Shown here one piece after another: positions 37,671 through 49,532 of a stretch of DNA of 64,000 bases (the stretch's first letter is position 1; every line of letters begins with the position of its first letter). The notes under the pieces were generated by a model. The model had not been told where the DNA came from, ran no database searches, and saw only the letters and a list, made by a program, of their open reading frames with translations. The stretch is from Fratercula arctica (Eukaryota > Chordata > Aves > Charadriiformes > Alcidae), in contig CANTUZ010000003.1 in NCBI GenBank assembly GCA_947846985.1, forward strand, positions 56,306,096 through 56,370,095, in the 5' to 3' direction. The translations under genes and the position numbers were made by a program.

Positions 37671-40600
37671 TTCCCAGTAGGCAGATGCTGAAGCAGCAAT
37701 AGTACCATGGGTTAACTATCACCTTACAGAAAACCAGTAAAACACATATCCAATTCTGATTACCTTCTGGAAGTGATTTCTTGGAATTCATAACTACATA
37801 AGCACATGCTGAGGTTCACTTCGACCCTTCTGAGTTTTAGAATTTCAACACTTTCCCCTCAAACACTGCAAAATGTTAACAGCAAGCAGCCAGCAGATGA
37901 TTAGTTTAGCTTTCATGCACTGACGGAAGAAAGTAGGTGAGTGAGAGCAGTTATAAGTTACTTACGCGTAATTGCAGTTTTTCACTTCAGCTCTTCAGTG
38001 GATCTGGGTAAAAACAGTTGCTGAATATTTGAGATCAAACATATGCTGTCAAAACACTATCTCGTATTAATTAGATTCTTGTAGATTCAGTTTGAAACGT
38101 GACACTGCTTTCAGCTAAATTCCACTTGGGGGACAAATTGCCCTACAAAACAGTGCTTAGAGGCATTTTGTCCCTTGCAATTTGTACAGAATTATTTTGT
38201 GGAGAGCTTTCATGTTGAAATTCTTCTATAAGTTTTCTCTGAACATCCTCTTAGGATCAGACAGTAGTCTCTCATAAATAACCACGCTTACTTGAGACAT
38301 GGAACTCTTACTCCCTGGGCTTTTTCTTTAGAACATCACCTAGACAACCTGGTAGTGCCTTTGTGAGATACTGACATATGCGTTTGTTTGAGAGTATCAC
38401 ATTTCAAACTCCTGCCCGATATTATTGTACTTTCTTCTCAAGTCTTTCAGTTTTTACAATTTCCTCCAACTTCCTTTGAAGTGTATTTGAAAGCCACTAT
38501 ACAGTACTTATTTACATAATAAAATTGTATAATGATACTTGCATTGTATTGCACTCAGTGTCTGCTATGGCAGTGACCCTTGTACTTTCATTAAGGTTGC
38601 ATAATGGTAGCCTTCAGACTTCAAGTAGATGAGTCTTAAAAGTATCATGATGGGACATAGTTGGTAAATGCTATATGATCTCCTAATAAAGTGATTTTAT
38701 GAGATGGGAGAAAACCTTCTGGAAAACTGAAGAGGTAATTGCGCAGCTTACTTTATAATGGGTATTTTCAAAGACAATGATGAGAATATTCACAGATGTT
38801 TTCTACATGCTGCATAATAAATAGACATGTTGCCAGTGACTAAGCGGCTTCCTTCCATTTCGTAAGTTGTTAACATCAAGGAACGAAGCTCTTTGCTGCA
38901 AACTAAGCATCAGCAGAGTTTTATTCCTTGTCATCTTGCTGAGAGAAAAGCAGTAGCTATTCTACTTTGTAAGATTTTTGCAAGACACTTAACCACTTTC
39001 CCCAAACAGGCTGGTTTTGTATAAAGCTATCATTTGTAAGGGAATGCTACCTAGAGATGTCTATCTGTCTAGTAATCAGTATTCCTGGTTCTTTTTTTCC
39101 CTCTCCTAGAGAAAAAAAAACAAAAAAAAAACAAAAAAAAAACAAAAAAAAAAAAAAAAAACAAAAAAACCCAACTCTCTGGTTCAGAATCTAGTGAGTG
39201 CATGAAACACCGTAAAATACCCTCAGCAATTGCTCCGGCTTTTACAATTGTTGTCACAGGTCTGGCCAAAACCCTCAGGAAAACAGTGGATTGAAAATGA
39301 ACTTAGTGTGACATCTAACACTGTGTTCTTCGGACTGTGCACACTGTGGGGCATTTTTACAGCCTTCCTGCTGGACAGTTAATTACACTTCTTAAGAAAC
39401 TGAGCCCATGATAAACCACACTTGATCTTCAGCACTAAGATTTCAGAGCGTGCTTGGAATACAATGTGCTATCAGTGAAGTCAGTGGCAACTCAGAGGAT
39501 AGCCAGTGGTGTTGAGAGGCACTCTCTCCTACTTATGTCCATGGGAATGTGTCAGCACTTTCCCTACAACTCCTGTACAACTCCCCTAGCCCCAGGAACT
39601 TGCAGGGGAGTTTCTTCACTTTATGCAGCCCTTAATGGAAACACTTGGGATGCTCACAGGGTTTATTTGCTTGCAGGGTTGCACAGCAGCCACACTACAG
39701 CATCTTAGTACAACAATGATGAATAGCAGCAGCTGCATCTTCTCCACTCATGGCCACCTGGATGACTTTTAATTTGGTCCAAGTTATTGCTTTTTGTAAA
39801 ACTACCAGAGGGGAAAGTAATAAGTGATTTATTGTTAACTGCCATATGCCTCTAACTAAAGCTCTGACCTGCAGCAGTTTTCCAGCTAGTTAATGTTCTT
39901 TCATCATTGTTAGATGAGCTTCTGTTATTAACAAACTGACTCTTATATGAAGGAAGCATAGCAGAAGTTACTGCTTAAATCATAACATTTTTTTCTCCTG
40001 AGTTCTGTGAAGTTCAGATTGATGCTCCACAATGACAACTGTGAACTATGAAACTAGAATGACCAAATTATAATGACCAATGAATCAGTTTCCATCAAAG
40101 ATCAATATTTCTATAAGCAGCTTAGGGTCGGAGAAGTCCGTGTTTCAAAGTCAATGTGGTCTAGGAAGCATGCATCCTAAATTTCACTACAGTCATTTTC
40201 CTTTTGCTTATCTTAATTATTGCATTCAAAGTTGTTCTCCATCTATCTAGTAGCTTTCCTCAGAAACTGTATTGTATACCAACATGCCTTTAGCATTCCC
40301 CTCGGTCGTTTGCTTTAGCTGCTGAATATTGTCACACTCAAAAATGGGTTTTTCATTTCTGCTCTTGAGTTGCTCACGTTGCAGACTCCAGTCATTCACA
40401 AGTTCACAGTGTGCCTTGGCAGGCCATAGTAAGTAGCCTTTTAGGTCCTCTCATTTTGTTTTAGTGAAAATATTTACGCACCCCAAGGAATGAATCGCAA
40501 TTCATTGCCTTTAGCAGGCTGAGGGTTCTCTACTGTGGGAGGCATTTTCCCTGGCTCTCAGAACTACAATGCTTTTTTTTTTTGCCTTTCCTCCAAATTT

Positions 40601-41895
40601 TACAAGTCCTTTTATAGTAACAACAGTAGGGTGGTACTCAGTATTCCAGTCTCAGCATTGCTCTATGTTGACATAAAGATCACCTCACTGATCACGCATT
40701 TAGACATCCTAGGATCACATTAACATCTTTATTATAGATTGCACTGACTGCTCATATTAAGTTGCTAGTATTTCCAAGGCCTAATTATTTTTCAGAAGCA
40801 GGACCTTCTATGTCTGAGTCTCTAAAAACAGATTATGACCCGTTTTTATTAAGGGAAACCTCTAGATGAAGATGGGGGGCTAAAATAGGGAATTTCTGAG
40901 GGGTTAGAGAGGCTCTCGAATTATGATTACACTGGGATGCAGTATCATATCTCTTACAACATAACTTAATCTAGAAAAGTTTATAGCAACACTTTTTGTC
41001 AGTTCCCCTTAAATCTTTTTGAATACCTTTTGTCCCTACATATGTAATATATATAATTTGACAGTCAGGATTTCCACTTACAATTGACAATTAAAATACC
41101 CGTTCTGTACTGCTGTTTAATAAGGGGCCATTTCAATCACTCTGATTAGTCACATTCCTTTCATTCTTTTTTTGCTCTGAAATGTCTTTCATCTTTTTTC
41201 ATGTTTAAGAACTGCTAAAAGAAAAGTTTTAAAAGTGATTTCTGTATGCTGTGCTACAGAGTGATATTGCAGAAAAAGACATATAATAAACAATGGAATA
41301 TGGGGGCTAGTGTTTGCCTGTGTCTGTAAACTGAACAAATTAACTGTTTTTGAGTTTGCCTATGTCTGTGTGTCTTATGTTGATTTTCTCTTAACTTTCC
41401 AGATAAACATTTGTCAGCAAAATCACTGACTTCCCAAATAGTGACTATGAAAGAAATATTACAGAGTATTAAATGAAAGCGAGTTCTGAGATGTTAACGT
41501 TAGGTTTGTCTTTGAACAAGTAAAGTAATGAAAATATACTTTATGACCCTAACTAATAACATAATAACTTACTTAATCAGCACAGCTTAGATGATGAATA
41601 TCAAGCGATCAAAAGAGATTCTTTCGGAATCACCTACTGAAAAAAATTTAAAAAATAATATTAACATAATCCTTTTTTTTTAATAGACTGGAGAGAAGGT
41701 ATTGAATTTGGGGAATACTGAACTAGACTTCTGAAAATGTTTTGGCCTTTCGGATCTGTCAAAGAAAGTGTTAACTTAGTTAAGTAGCTCAGCTTAAGAG
41801 GCATTATTTTAGTTCTGTGGTTCTATCTTTGTGTGTTAGTGGTTTAATCAAGCTTTACTTATAGAGAAAAGCTGTGATGATCCTACATGTCACCG
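37671..41895. other. AT-rich non-coding stretch, no gene recognised
   Basis: There is no open frame above about 85 codons and none is recognisable. The only clear structure is the A/C tract at 39112-39170. The zone 41380-41700 is very AT-rich. No RNA gene or transposon end was seen. Confidence 0.6.
39112..39170 (+). repeat. A-rich tract with regular C interruptions
   Basis: Runs of A are broken by single C bases: three consecutive units of about nine or ten A plus C, then a longer A run, then C, then A7 leading into CCC. This is a decayed or expanding poly(A)/(AnC) simple repeat. Confidence 0.9.
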
Positions 41896-41992
41896 AATCA
41901 CAGAATCACAGGATGGTTCGGGTTGGAAGGGACCTTAAAGATCATCTAGTTCCAACCCCCCTGCCGTGGGCAGGGACACCTCCCACTAGAGG
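41896..41992 (-). mobile_element. CR1 LINE, short 3' terminus
   Basis: This is the last 97 bases or so of a CR1 on the minus strand, with the tail AATCACAGAATCACAGGATG, then TTGGAAGGGACCTTAAAGAT and CATCTAGTTCCAACCC. Homology ends at about 41992, after CCCACTAGA. It is a severely 5'-truncated insertion, nearly identical to the end of the copy at 37362-37670 but in the opposite orientation. Confidence 0.95.
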
Positions 41993-44900
41993 TGGAAGCT
42001 GTCCCTACCTCTTGGCTCAACAGATCTGTAGGTGATTTACATACTGTGTTCTATGGCTGTCTTGTGAGCACAGCTTCCAGTGAAGTTCATAATCAAAATA
42101 GCCAATGAATCAGACACCAAACAGTCCCAAGCTCTCTTCATTAATCAGAGAAATGCCTCAAGCACAACCTACCCACCCATACAACTTACCGATAGTATAC
42201 AATAGATACACCATGCAAGTGAAAGCACAAGGCATTAGCCAAGCAACCGAGAACTCTGTACTTTGAAATTCGGAGTGGACACTGAAAATAGCACTCCCTT
42301 CTTTCCTGTAAAAAATTCCCTTTTCATAGCCATACTGAGAGCATGAATCTCCCCTCTAACAAGCAAATCCACTTGGCATAAGAGATTCAAACAATGCTAT
42401 TGCATACTTTTGAACAGCCTTGCTCTTCTACCCCAGTAAGTGAGTAGCAGAGGTGGAAACTTGCCACTTCCTTCTGCTGAGCAGTCCACGCTGCAATATT
42501 CCATTGGTGTTTGCAGAAAACTTTCATCAGCAGATGTGCAAGATGTGTTTATTATATTCTGCAAAATTCAGTTTACAATTTAAAGCAGGCTCTTTACCTC
42601 GTAGTCACATAAAGCCAAAGAGGAAAAGTTTGGAATCATAAAACTTGAAAGCTTAGTAAAACCAGGATTGCCATGCTTTGGAAAGAACATTTTATTCATA
42701 TGATAGGCTCTCTAGACATATGTTCAAGCCTTGATTATTTTCTTTAGAGAAAAACATCAATTTGCTGAGAAAGGGCTTAACTGTAATCATTTCAGGGACA
42801 GAATTGCAGAAAAATTCAAAGATAATATTAGTCTGGATCCTAGTGTGCTCTTCCGCAATAGGACATTTCATCACCACTTGGAATTTTTGCTAAATTTTAT
42901 TATTATGAGCTGACCTTCTCCTGGGTATGTTGATTTTTAATGGTTTAAGATAAGACAACTTATAGTGCCAGAAACTGAGTGCTTGTTGAAAGTTCATATG
43001 AAAGTAGATAGAGCAATTAGAGCCACTTGTGATTCAGAGCCCCTCTGCTCCTTTTGGAGCACTCATGCATAAGTGATGATGTAGAATTACTCTTAATAAT
43101 TATTTCCTAACCCAAGTGATATATTCAGATTTTCATGTTAATTAAATTCATATAACAAGCCTTACTGATTCTACTGAGGCTGAAGACTCGAAGAGAGAAC
43201 ATTTCACAAAATATGAGAGTTCATTTGTCTTCCCAGTAATGTAAACTGTGATTAACTTGTAGATGCAATTTCCTTCTGCCTGCAGAGATGCCTGTACTAC
43301 GTGCTGCAGAAAAGACTCCTAGAAACTGGGCTATACATTCAGACTGCATCAGGATGCTCTTTACATCTGATGTGTGGTAATTCCACTTCTCATCCATCAG
43401 TCTTTAGCACAGACTCACTGTTGGACAGGTTAGTCCATTGCATCATTAGGATTTCTCCTTTCATCCTGACAAAGGAATCCACACCACTCACATGGACAAG
43501 TCAAAAGTCTTAACAAAAAATCCACAGAACCTCACATTCTTCCCTACTTTCGGGACATACAAGTTTCATATCATTTATCCAAGAGCTTTAATAGAGCCCT
43601 GGGCTTCCCCTTTTCCCATCTGCCAGACCATGGCTCTACACTGATCAGTGTTTGAGTAAATCACTGTCTGCCCTGGCCAGCCTTCTGCACTAGTTTTTTA
43701 ACTTTTGTCACACAGCTCCTTGCCTCCTGAACAAGCTCCACCATAAGGGACACCTTAACATCCATCACTTGTAGAAGCAGGGAAGTAGACACAGATACAG
43801 CTCATTCCTGAAAGGTCAGCCTGCACTGTGATACAGTGAATTAGCTACAGACAGCTACTGTTGCTCTCCCCTGCCCCCTCTCATTTTCTTCATTTTCTCT
43901 CTCCAGTTCTCTCTGATTTTTGTTCACCTGTTTGCAGTGTTACTAGGAACTCTTTCTTATATCAGCTTGACAAGCCTTCATTCCTCTCTCTACAGTCTCT
44001 CCGCTTCTCAGCCTTTCTTAGGCACAGGAGGACACCATCTGAATCCATGTCAGACTTACACAGGCAAAATGTTTGCAAGTAGCTATAATCGATAAAAGAA
44101 GTTCATCTATCTCTCATAGTAGTGAAAAATGCCCCAAATTACCTGATATAGAAACATTTGTTCTTCCATAGGTTTCAAAATTAGGTTTTGGTGACTATGT
44201 TGAACATTACTGTAAAGGGGTAGCCTCTGGACTGGTTATGAGCAGTCCCCATTGCCTCTTCTGGCAGCACATTTCCTGTGTCACCAAAAGGTCTTACAAC
44301 GGGTTTTGTCTAATTCACTGCTTATATGGGGTATTTGGGCACCTCGATATCTATGTGCTGCTTGCTCTGCCTCTTCCAGGTCCTCCCGCTTTGGTCTTTA
44401 CAGCTGATAGGTCTGGTTTTGAGAGTGCTCCTTAAAGGAGTCATCGAAAGGTAAAATTAAAAAGTTTAACTTAAATATAATTTATGATGGTACTCTTGGA
44501 TTTTGCATTCTGTTCCCCAAAATTACCAAATGTTTCAGTACACAGCGCAAGATCAGACCTTAAAATTACCATCTCTTTTTTTAATTTGTTTCACTTTTTC
44601 TGTTTTAAATAAATGTAGAGCAATATATCAAAACCTCCCACAATCTGTATGTTGGAAAAATAGTCCTTAGGCAAGTTACATATTGCTGAAATAGCTTTAC
44701 TAAGAACTTAGCAGCGATTCTTAGGGCAAAGCGCAACCAGATTAGTTTGGGAAGGATAGAATGAAACAAAGTGAAATTTTAGAGAAAAGGAGGAGACTGT
44801 AAAAATGATGATGAAGAAATATGTCTGAAGTTATTGTTTATGCAGCAAAAAATATCCTTAAAAATTATGAGAATATATCATTTATGAAGAAATCTTATTA

Positions 44901-47900
44901 TCAGAATAGCAAGAACAATTTATTTTTTTAAGAAAGAGGTCACTGATTTTGTAGAAGTCATCAGCAAAAACAACAAAACAGTGCTGAAGATTCTGTGACA
45001 GGTAACAAATTTCTGTGAAGCTGGAAAAATGTGTTTTGTTGGATTTTTCATATAGTATTTCTTTTTTAAAAAATTTTTTGAATTTCATCATGGCCTGTTC
45101 CCAGCTCAGACTGGGAATCCAACATTCCTCTGGATTTGAACCTGTGAGGTGTCTGGCATGCTGCTACTTCCTCTCCTCCTGTACCACATGGAAATAATCC
45201 CTGTTACCCAAACTTTTACTTTCATTTACTCCCTTTTTTGAAAATGGGAATGAAGTTGACAAGGAAGTGAAATATGGGTGTGTTTACAATAACAACTGCA
45301 GCTAGAGATCCTGCACCTTCCACAGCTCCATCTTCACCCAGAAAGACAGCAACCCATGCAGGCTGATTCACACAAATAACCGCGATGTGTAGATATGTCC
45401 CAAGTGACAGGGTCCATGGGGTGTATTTGTGCCCTGCAAATTCACATGCAGTTGCTGGCAGGACTGAAGTGAGGGAAGCCCCTTCCTCCTGGGACGTTTT
45501 ACATGGCAAGACACCGCATCCTCTGGGGATGGCACCAGCACTCGCATGGGGTGCCGGCAGTGTCAAGCTTTGGTGAGGCTAGGAGGCCTCCAGACAGCTT
45601 AGAAAAGAAATACCATAATCCAGATAAGAAATAGTTTTTGAGAAATAAAAGTCAACTGGTTATAACTGCAGCACTAATATATGAGGCTTGAAGTTTACCG
45701 TAGAGCATAGACAACGTGTATCCTTGCTCATTTTGCCCTCCTTATTCTAAAAATCCTATTGGACCTATCACAAACCCAGGCTTTCTTTCTCAAGATTGTT
45801 GTCTCAAAAAGCTGGGCATTAATAGTGTAGCTTATATTGGTATGCTAATAAATAAATGCATTTCTCTAGGAAGAAAAAGGAAAGGGTTCAGATTAGTTTT
45901 GACTATTCAACCAGGAAAGAGTTTGGCCTATTATACAGAGCATCAAAGAAAGGAAAATCTCATTTTCCCAAAAAAAATTAAATATTTAAAGTGTGATGAA
46001 GTTTGTGAAAAGCGGTGAGATCCTTTCTTAGACCAGCTGTTACTGTTGAAAAAAAAGAGAAACTTGTCAAAAACAAAGCTCTATTTCAGAACTGAAACAG
46101 AAGCAGAAACCTTCAAATATAAATGCTGGTTAAGAATAAATGTTCCATATTTAGCATAATAATTTTAATTAATTGGACAATCTCGCATAAAATGTGACTT
46201 GCATTTTCCAAGAAGACAGTGCTGGGAAGGGAGAGGTGATAAAGTCACTAGTTCTAATGGAAAATAGAGAAACAGACAGTTATTATCTAGTTCATCAGTA
46301 GTAACTCAGCTTTTTCTTGCATTTCTTGTTTTAGTCTTTTGACTTCACAATATAACATAAGAGGAAGTTCAGTGAGTTTTCTGGGAACTGGCCTATGGGC
46401 AGAAGATAATAAAATGTTTTTCCAATTCCTTTCTTATTTTGCAACTAATTGTATTTTAATTCTACTCATGAACAACGTTTTTTTTAAATAAATGCAAAAC
46501 ATATTTTTTCTTCCAGCTTCTGTGTGGCTAATACGGTTTTTAAAACATCATGCTGCTTTGCATTAAATGTTATTAGTTCTCCTCCAGATTGAAACATTGT
46601 TTTCCAAACAATTTTGTTCAAAAGGACTGCTTATGTAAAAGCTGTGAAAACAAATCTCATTGAGACAATTATCCTTTAAGCCACGTGAGGAATTATTACT
46701 GGTTTGTTTTGGAGGCAAAATAACAAAACCTGTGGAGGCTAATGTTGCTTTAACTTCAGATTCTGAGATTGCATAATAATAAAATAGTTTAATAATATTT
46801 TTATTACATACAGCTTCCTAAATGCAGGAAAAAGAGGTTTAACCAAACAAAATTTAAAGCAGAAGCATCAGATTCTATTGGAATTAGATTAAACAATGTC
46901 TAAACCAGTTTGTGTTAAAAAAAGGAACTATATTGCTTCACTTCTCTGCACATAAAACTGCATGCCTCTGTTTTTTCTGGAAATGACCAAATTCAGATCT
47001 ATTACAGGTGTGACAAATTGTCCTGTGGTAAACAAGGGTCTGAAATTACAGCATGACCACTACAGCTTAACAGCTCACGTGCATGCTCTGGCATGGTGGT
47101 AAACATGAGTTAGCTCTCCTCTCGGACGCAGCTGGTTAGCAGAAGCTACGAGCATGAACACAGGCGGTTACTCATGACAGTCGATAACGTTGTGCATTGG
47201 CACCCTCGCTTGCTTCTTTAAACCTCTTCCCAGAAACTCCCTGTTCCCTTATGGCCCATAGGCCTTAATCACCCCCTGGTAATGTGAGTTAAAACTGTAC
47301 TGGCTTTCACTATCAAATGATGGGAAAGACACAAAAAAACCCTCCTAAACAATTTGTCCTATGCACCTCAGTCCTGAGCACTTTTCCCAGTAATACAAAA
47401 CTGGGTAGCCTTGCACATCTGTATCTCATCTGTAGTCAGCGTGACAATATGACTTTATTCTCCTGCGTGTCTTTCACTGTCTTTTGGAAAAATACATGTG
47501 AAGAGGAGGACTCCTATAGATATACCACAACCTCTCACAGGTACAGGCATGTCACGGTTCTCCCGGCGCTCCTTGGACCATGTAGAGAGAAAGAAAGACT
47601 ATGGCCAACTAAGAGCCCTATCTGGTGCCTTCTGACAATCTGATTTAATTTACCTTGCACTGCAGCAGGTTAGAGGTGGGTGTATAAGAAAATGCACACC
47701 CAAAATACACCTTGGGCATGGAGGAAGGCAGTGACAGGAGCTGAGCCCAAGATTCAAACTAGGAATCGAATCCACACGCTTTCCTTCCCCTTCTCAAATT
47801 TAGTCAAGGGAAAAGGATGTATTTTCCGATGAAAAAAAGCAGACAAGTTAATAAGGCTGATGACAGCTATACAGGAAAGTGTCCCAGGTGTCAGAGATCA

Positions 47901-49514
47901 TAGAGGAAAATACTCCATGCTGACAAAAGGCCAGAGACACAATCAACAGGATAAACAATGGAGAAAACACACACATCAGAGAAGATTTGACAACTGACAT
48001 GGTTATCAAAAAACAAACAGCAGGTCTGCTCACCAGCTCAGCACAAAAATTTCCGTACACTAATGAAATTTTTACAAAGCTTCAGAGAAAGAGGTGAGAC
48101 AGCCCACTACTACACCATCCGTAGCGTATTCCAATGTCTCTGAGACATTGAAAACAGTGAATTATAGGGACACCTACTCCAGAAGCTCTCAGAACAGGCT
48201 TGTAATTCATACTCTAAGACAGCTGGAAGGTCTTTCTAGCTATTATTTGAATGCAATGGAGCACTGAATACATTAATTCATAGTTATTTTCCCTCCATAC
48301 CCTAATCTAGCTCAAACATGTCTAAGTAACATGACTGATTCATGCATTAATTATCTGGTGCCCAGTACTGTGGTTGTCAAGGAATGCCAACTTGGATTTA
48401 AAAGGTATTGAGATATTCATTTGGTAAAGTAGGAAATTATTTGGATTATTTAGTAGCATCAAAGAGCCTTCCATGTTGTGCCCACAAAACATGACCCTTT
48501 AGCTCATAATTACCCCCTACTAACTTGTTATTTGTGTGTACGTGGTGTGCAGGACAAAATACACAACAGAAGGAGTGTGATTAGATCAGACACTTTATTA
48601 TCACGTTGCTCCACTCATCTGCCCAATTATGATTACTTTTGCTAGGTAAAGGAAATGTTTCAGGACTGAAATACATAACAATCTCTGTTCTCTGTTTATC
48701 TTCAAGACACTGTGAGCAGATCCAATATTTCCCAATTTAAGGTCCCCCTCATGGAGATTCTCTGAGTTAGGATAGGCTTTATTTATCTTCAACTTCTGCA
48801 TTTTCAACAAATAATGTGCATGGGCAAGGGGCTGGCAGAAGAAGTGCTCCCTTTTAATGGTCCATAAAGCTTTAAAATTGTCATTTTCCCAAAAGCAACA
48901 TGGATGTGGAATAGGCTTTCCCTCATTGAAAATATTCATGGGTAGAGAATGTAGAAACTAGCTACAGTTCCATCATATCAAGCCTGGCCTATTAATTAGG
49001 AAAATGATTTTCAAAGATTTTCACTGACAAAGCCCACTTTAAGTAAAGCGAATACCACTGTTGAATAACTAAAAAGTTATTAACTTTTTTTTTCCACTTT
49101 CATATTGCTTATTTTTACTAACCTGGTTTTGAATATTGGCCAATTCTTCAGCAGCAGTTAATAACAGACAGGTAATGTGAGTGCTGTTTCCCCATTTTCC
49201 AACTCTTCTTTTTGCTTGCATCCTTGCAGAAGGCCAGCAGCCCAAGCCACAGGATGGCAGGAGAGGGGAAGGGTTGAACTTTGATGTTACACTGAATGAG
49301 AAGGAAACAACACAAACCTGGGAAGCTCTGCCCTGAGGGAGATCCTTCTCTCTACAGGAAAAGGAAGGTAAACTGAGGAAGAAAGCGTGGCTCCAATCTT
49401 CTAGATATAAATCTAGGAGCATGATTAACATTTTTAATGCACCAAAAAAAATGTTACTCCTCCAGCCTGGTAAATAAGGTGAACAGGAATTCATACTTAT
49501 ACATTCATACATAC

Positions 49515-49532
49515 TTTCATACATGTATGAAA
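49515..49532. other. 18-bp perfect palindrome
   Basis: TTTCATACA is followed directly by its exact reverse complement TGTATGAAA. It sits in a CATAC/CATACATAC-rich neighbourhood, so slippage in a degenerate simple repeat may explain it. Confidence 0.6.

Noticed and set aside
37448..37708. 86-codon minus-strand frame
   Set aside because: It is antisense to the plus-strand CR1 at 37362-37670.
47740..47785. GATTCGATTCC on the minus strand, resembling a tRNA T-arm
   Set aside because: No D-arm, anticodon arm or acceptor stem can be placed around it.
48601..48939. 112-codon minus-strand frame followed closely by AATAAA
   Set aside because: The signal lies only a few bases after the stop, there is no promoter or splice context, and the product is unknown. 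Probably chance in AT-rich DNA.
49069..49524. 151-codon minus-strand frame
   Set aside because: No recognisable domain; the terminal residues are translated simple sequence (MYESMYE from CATAC repeats).
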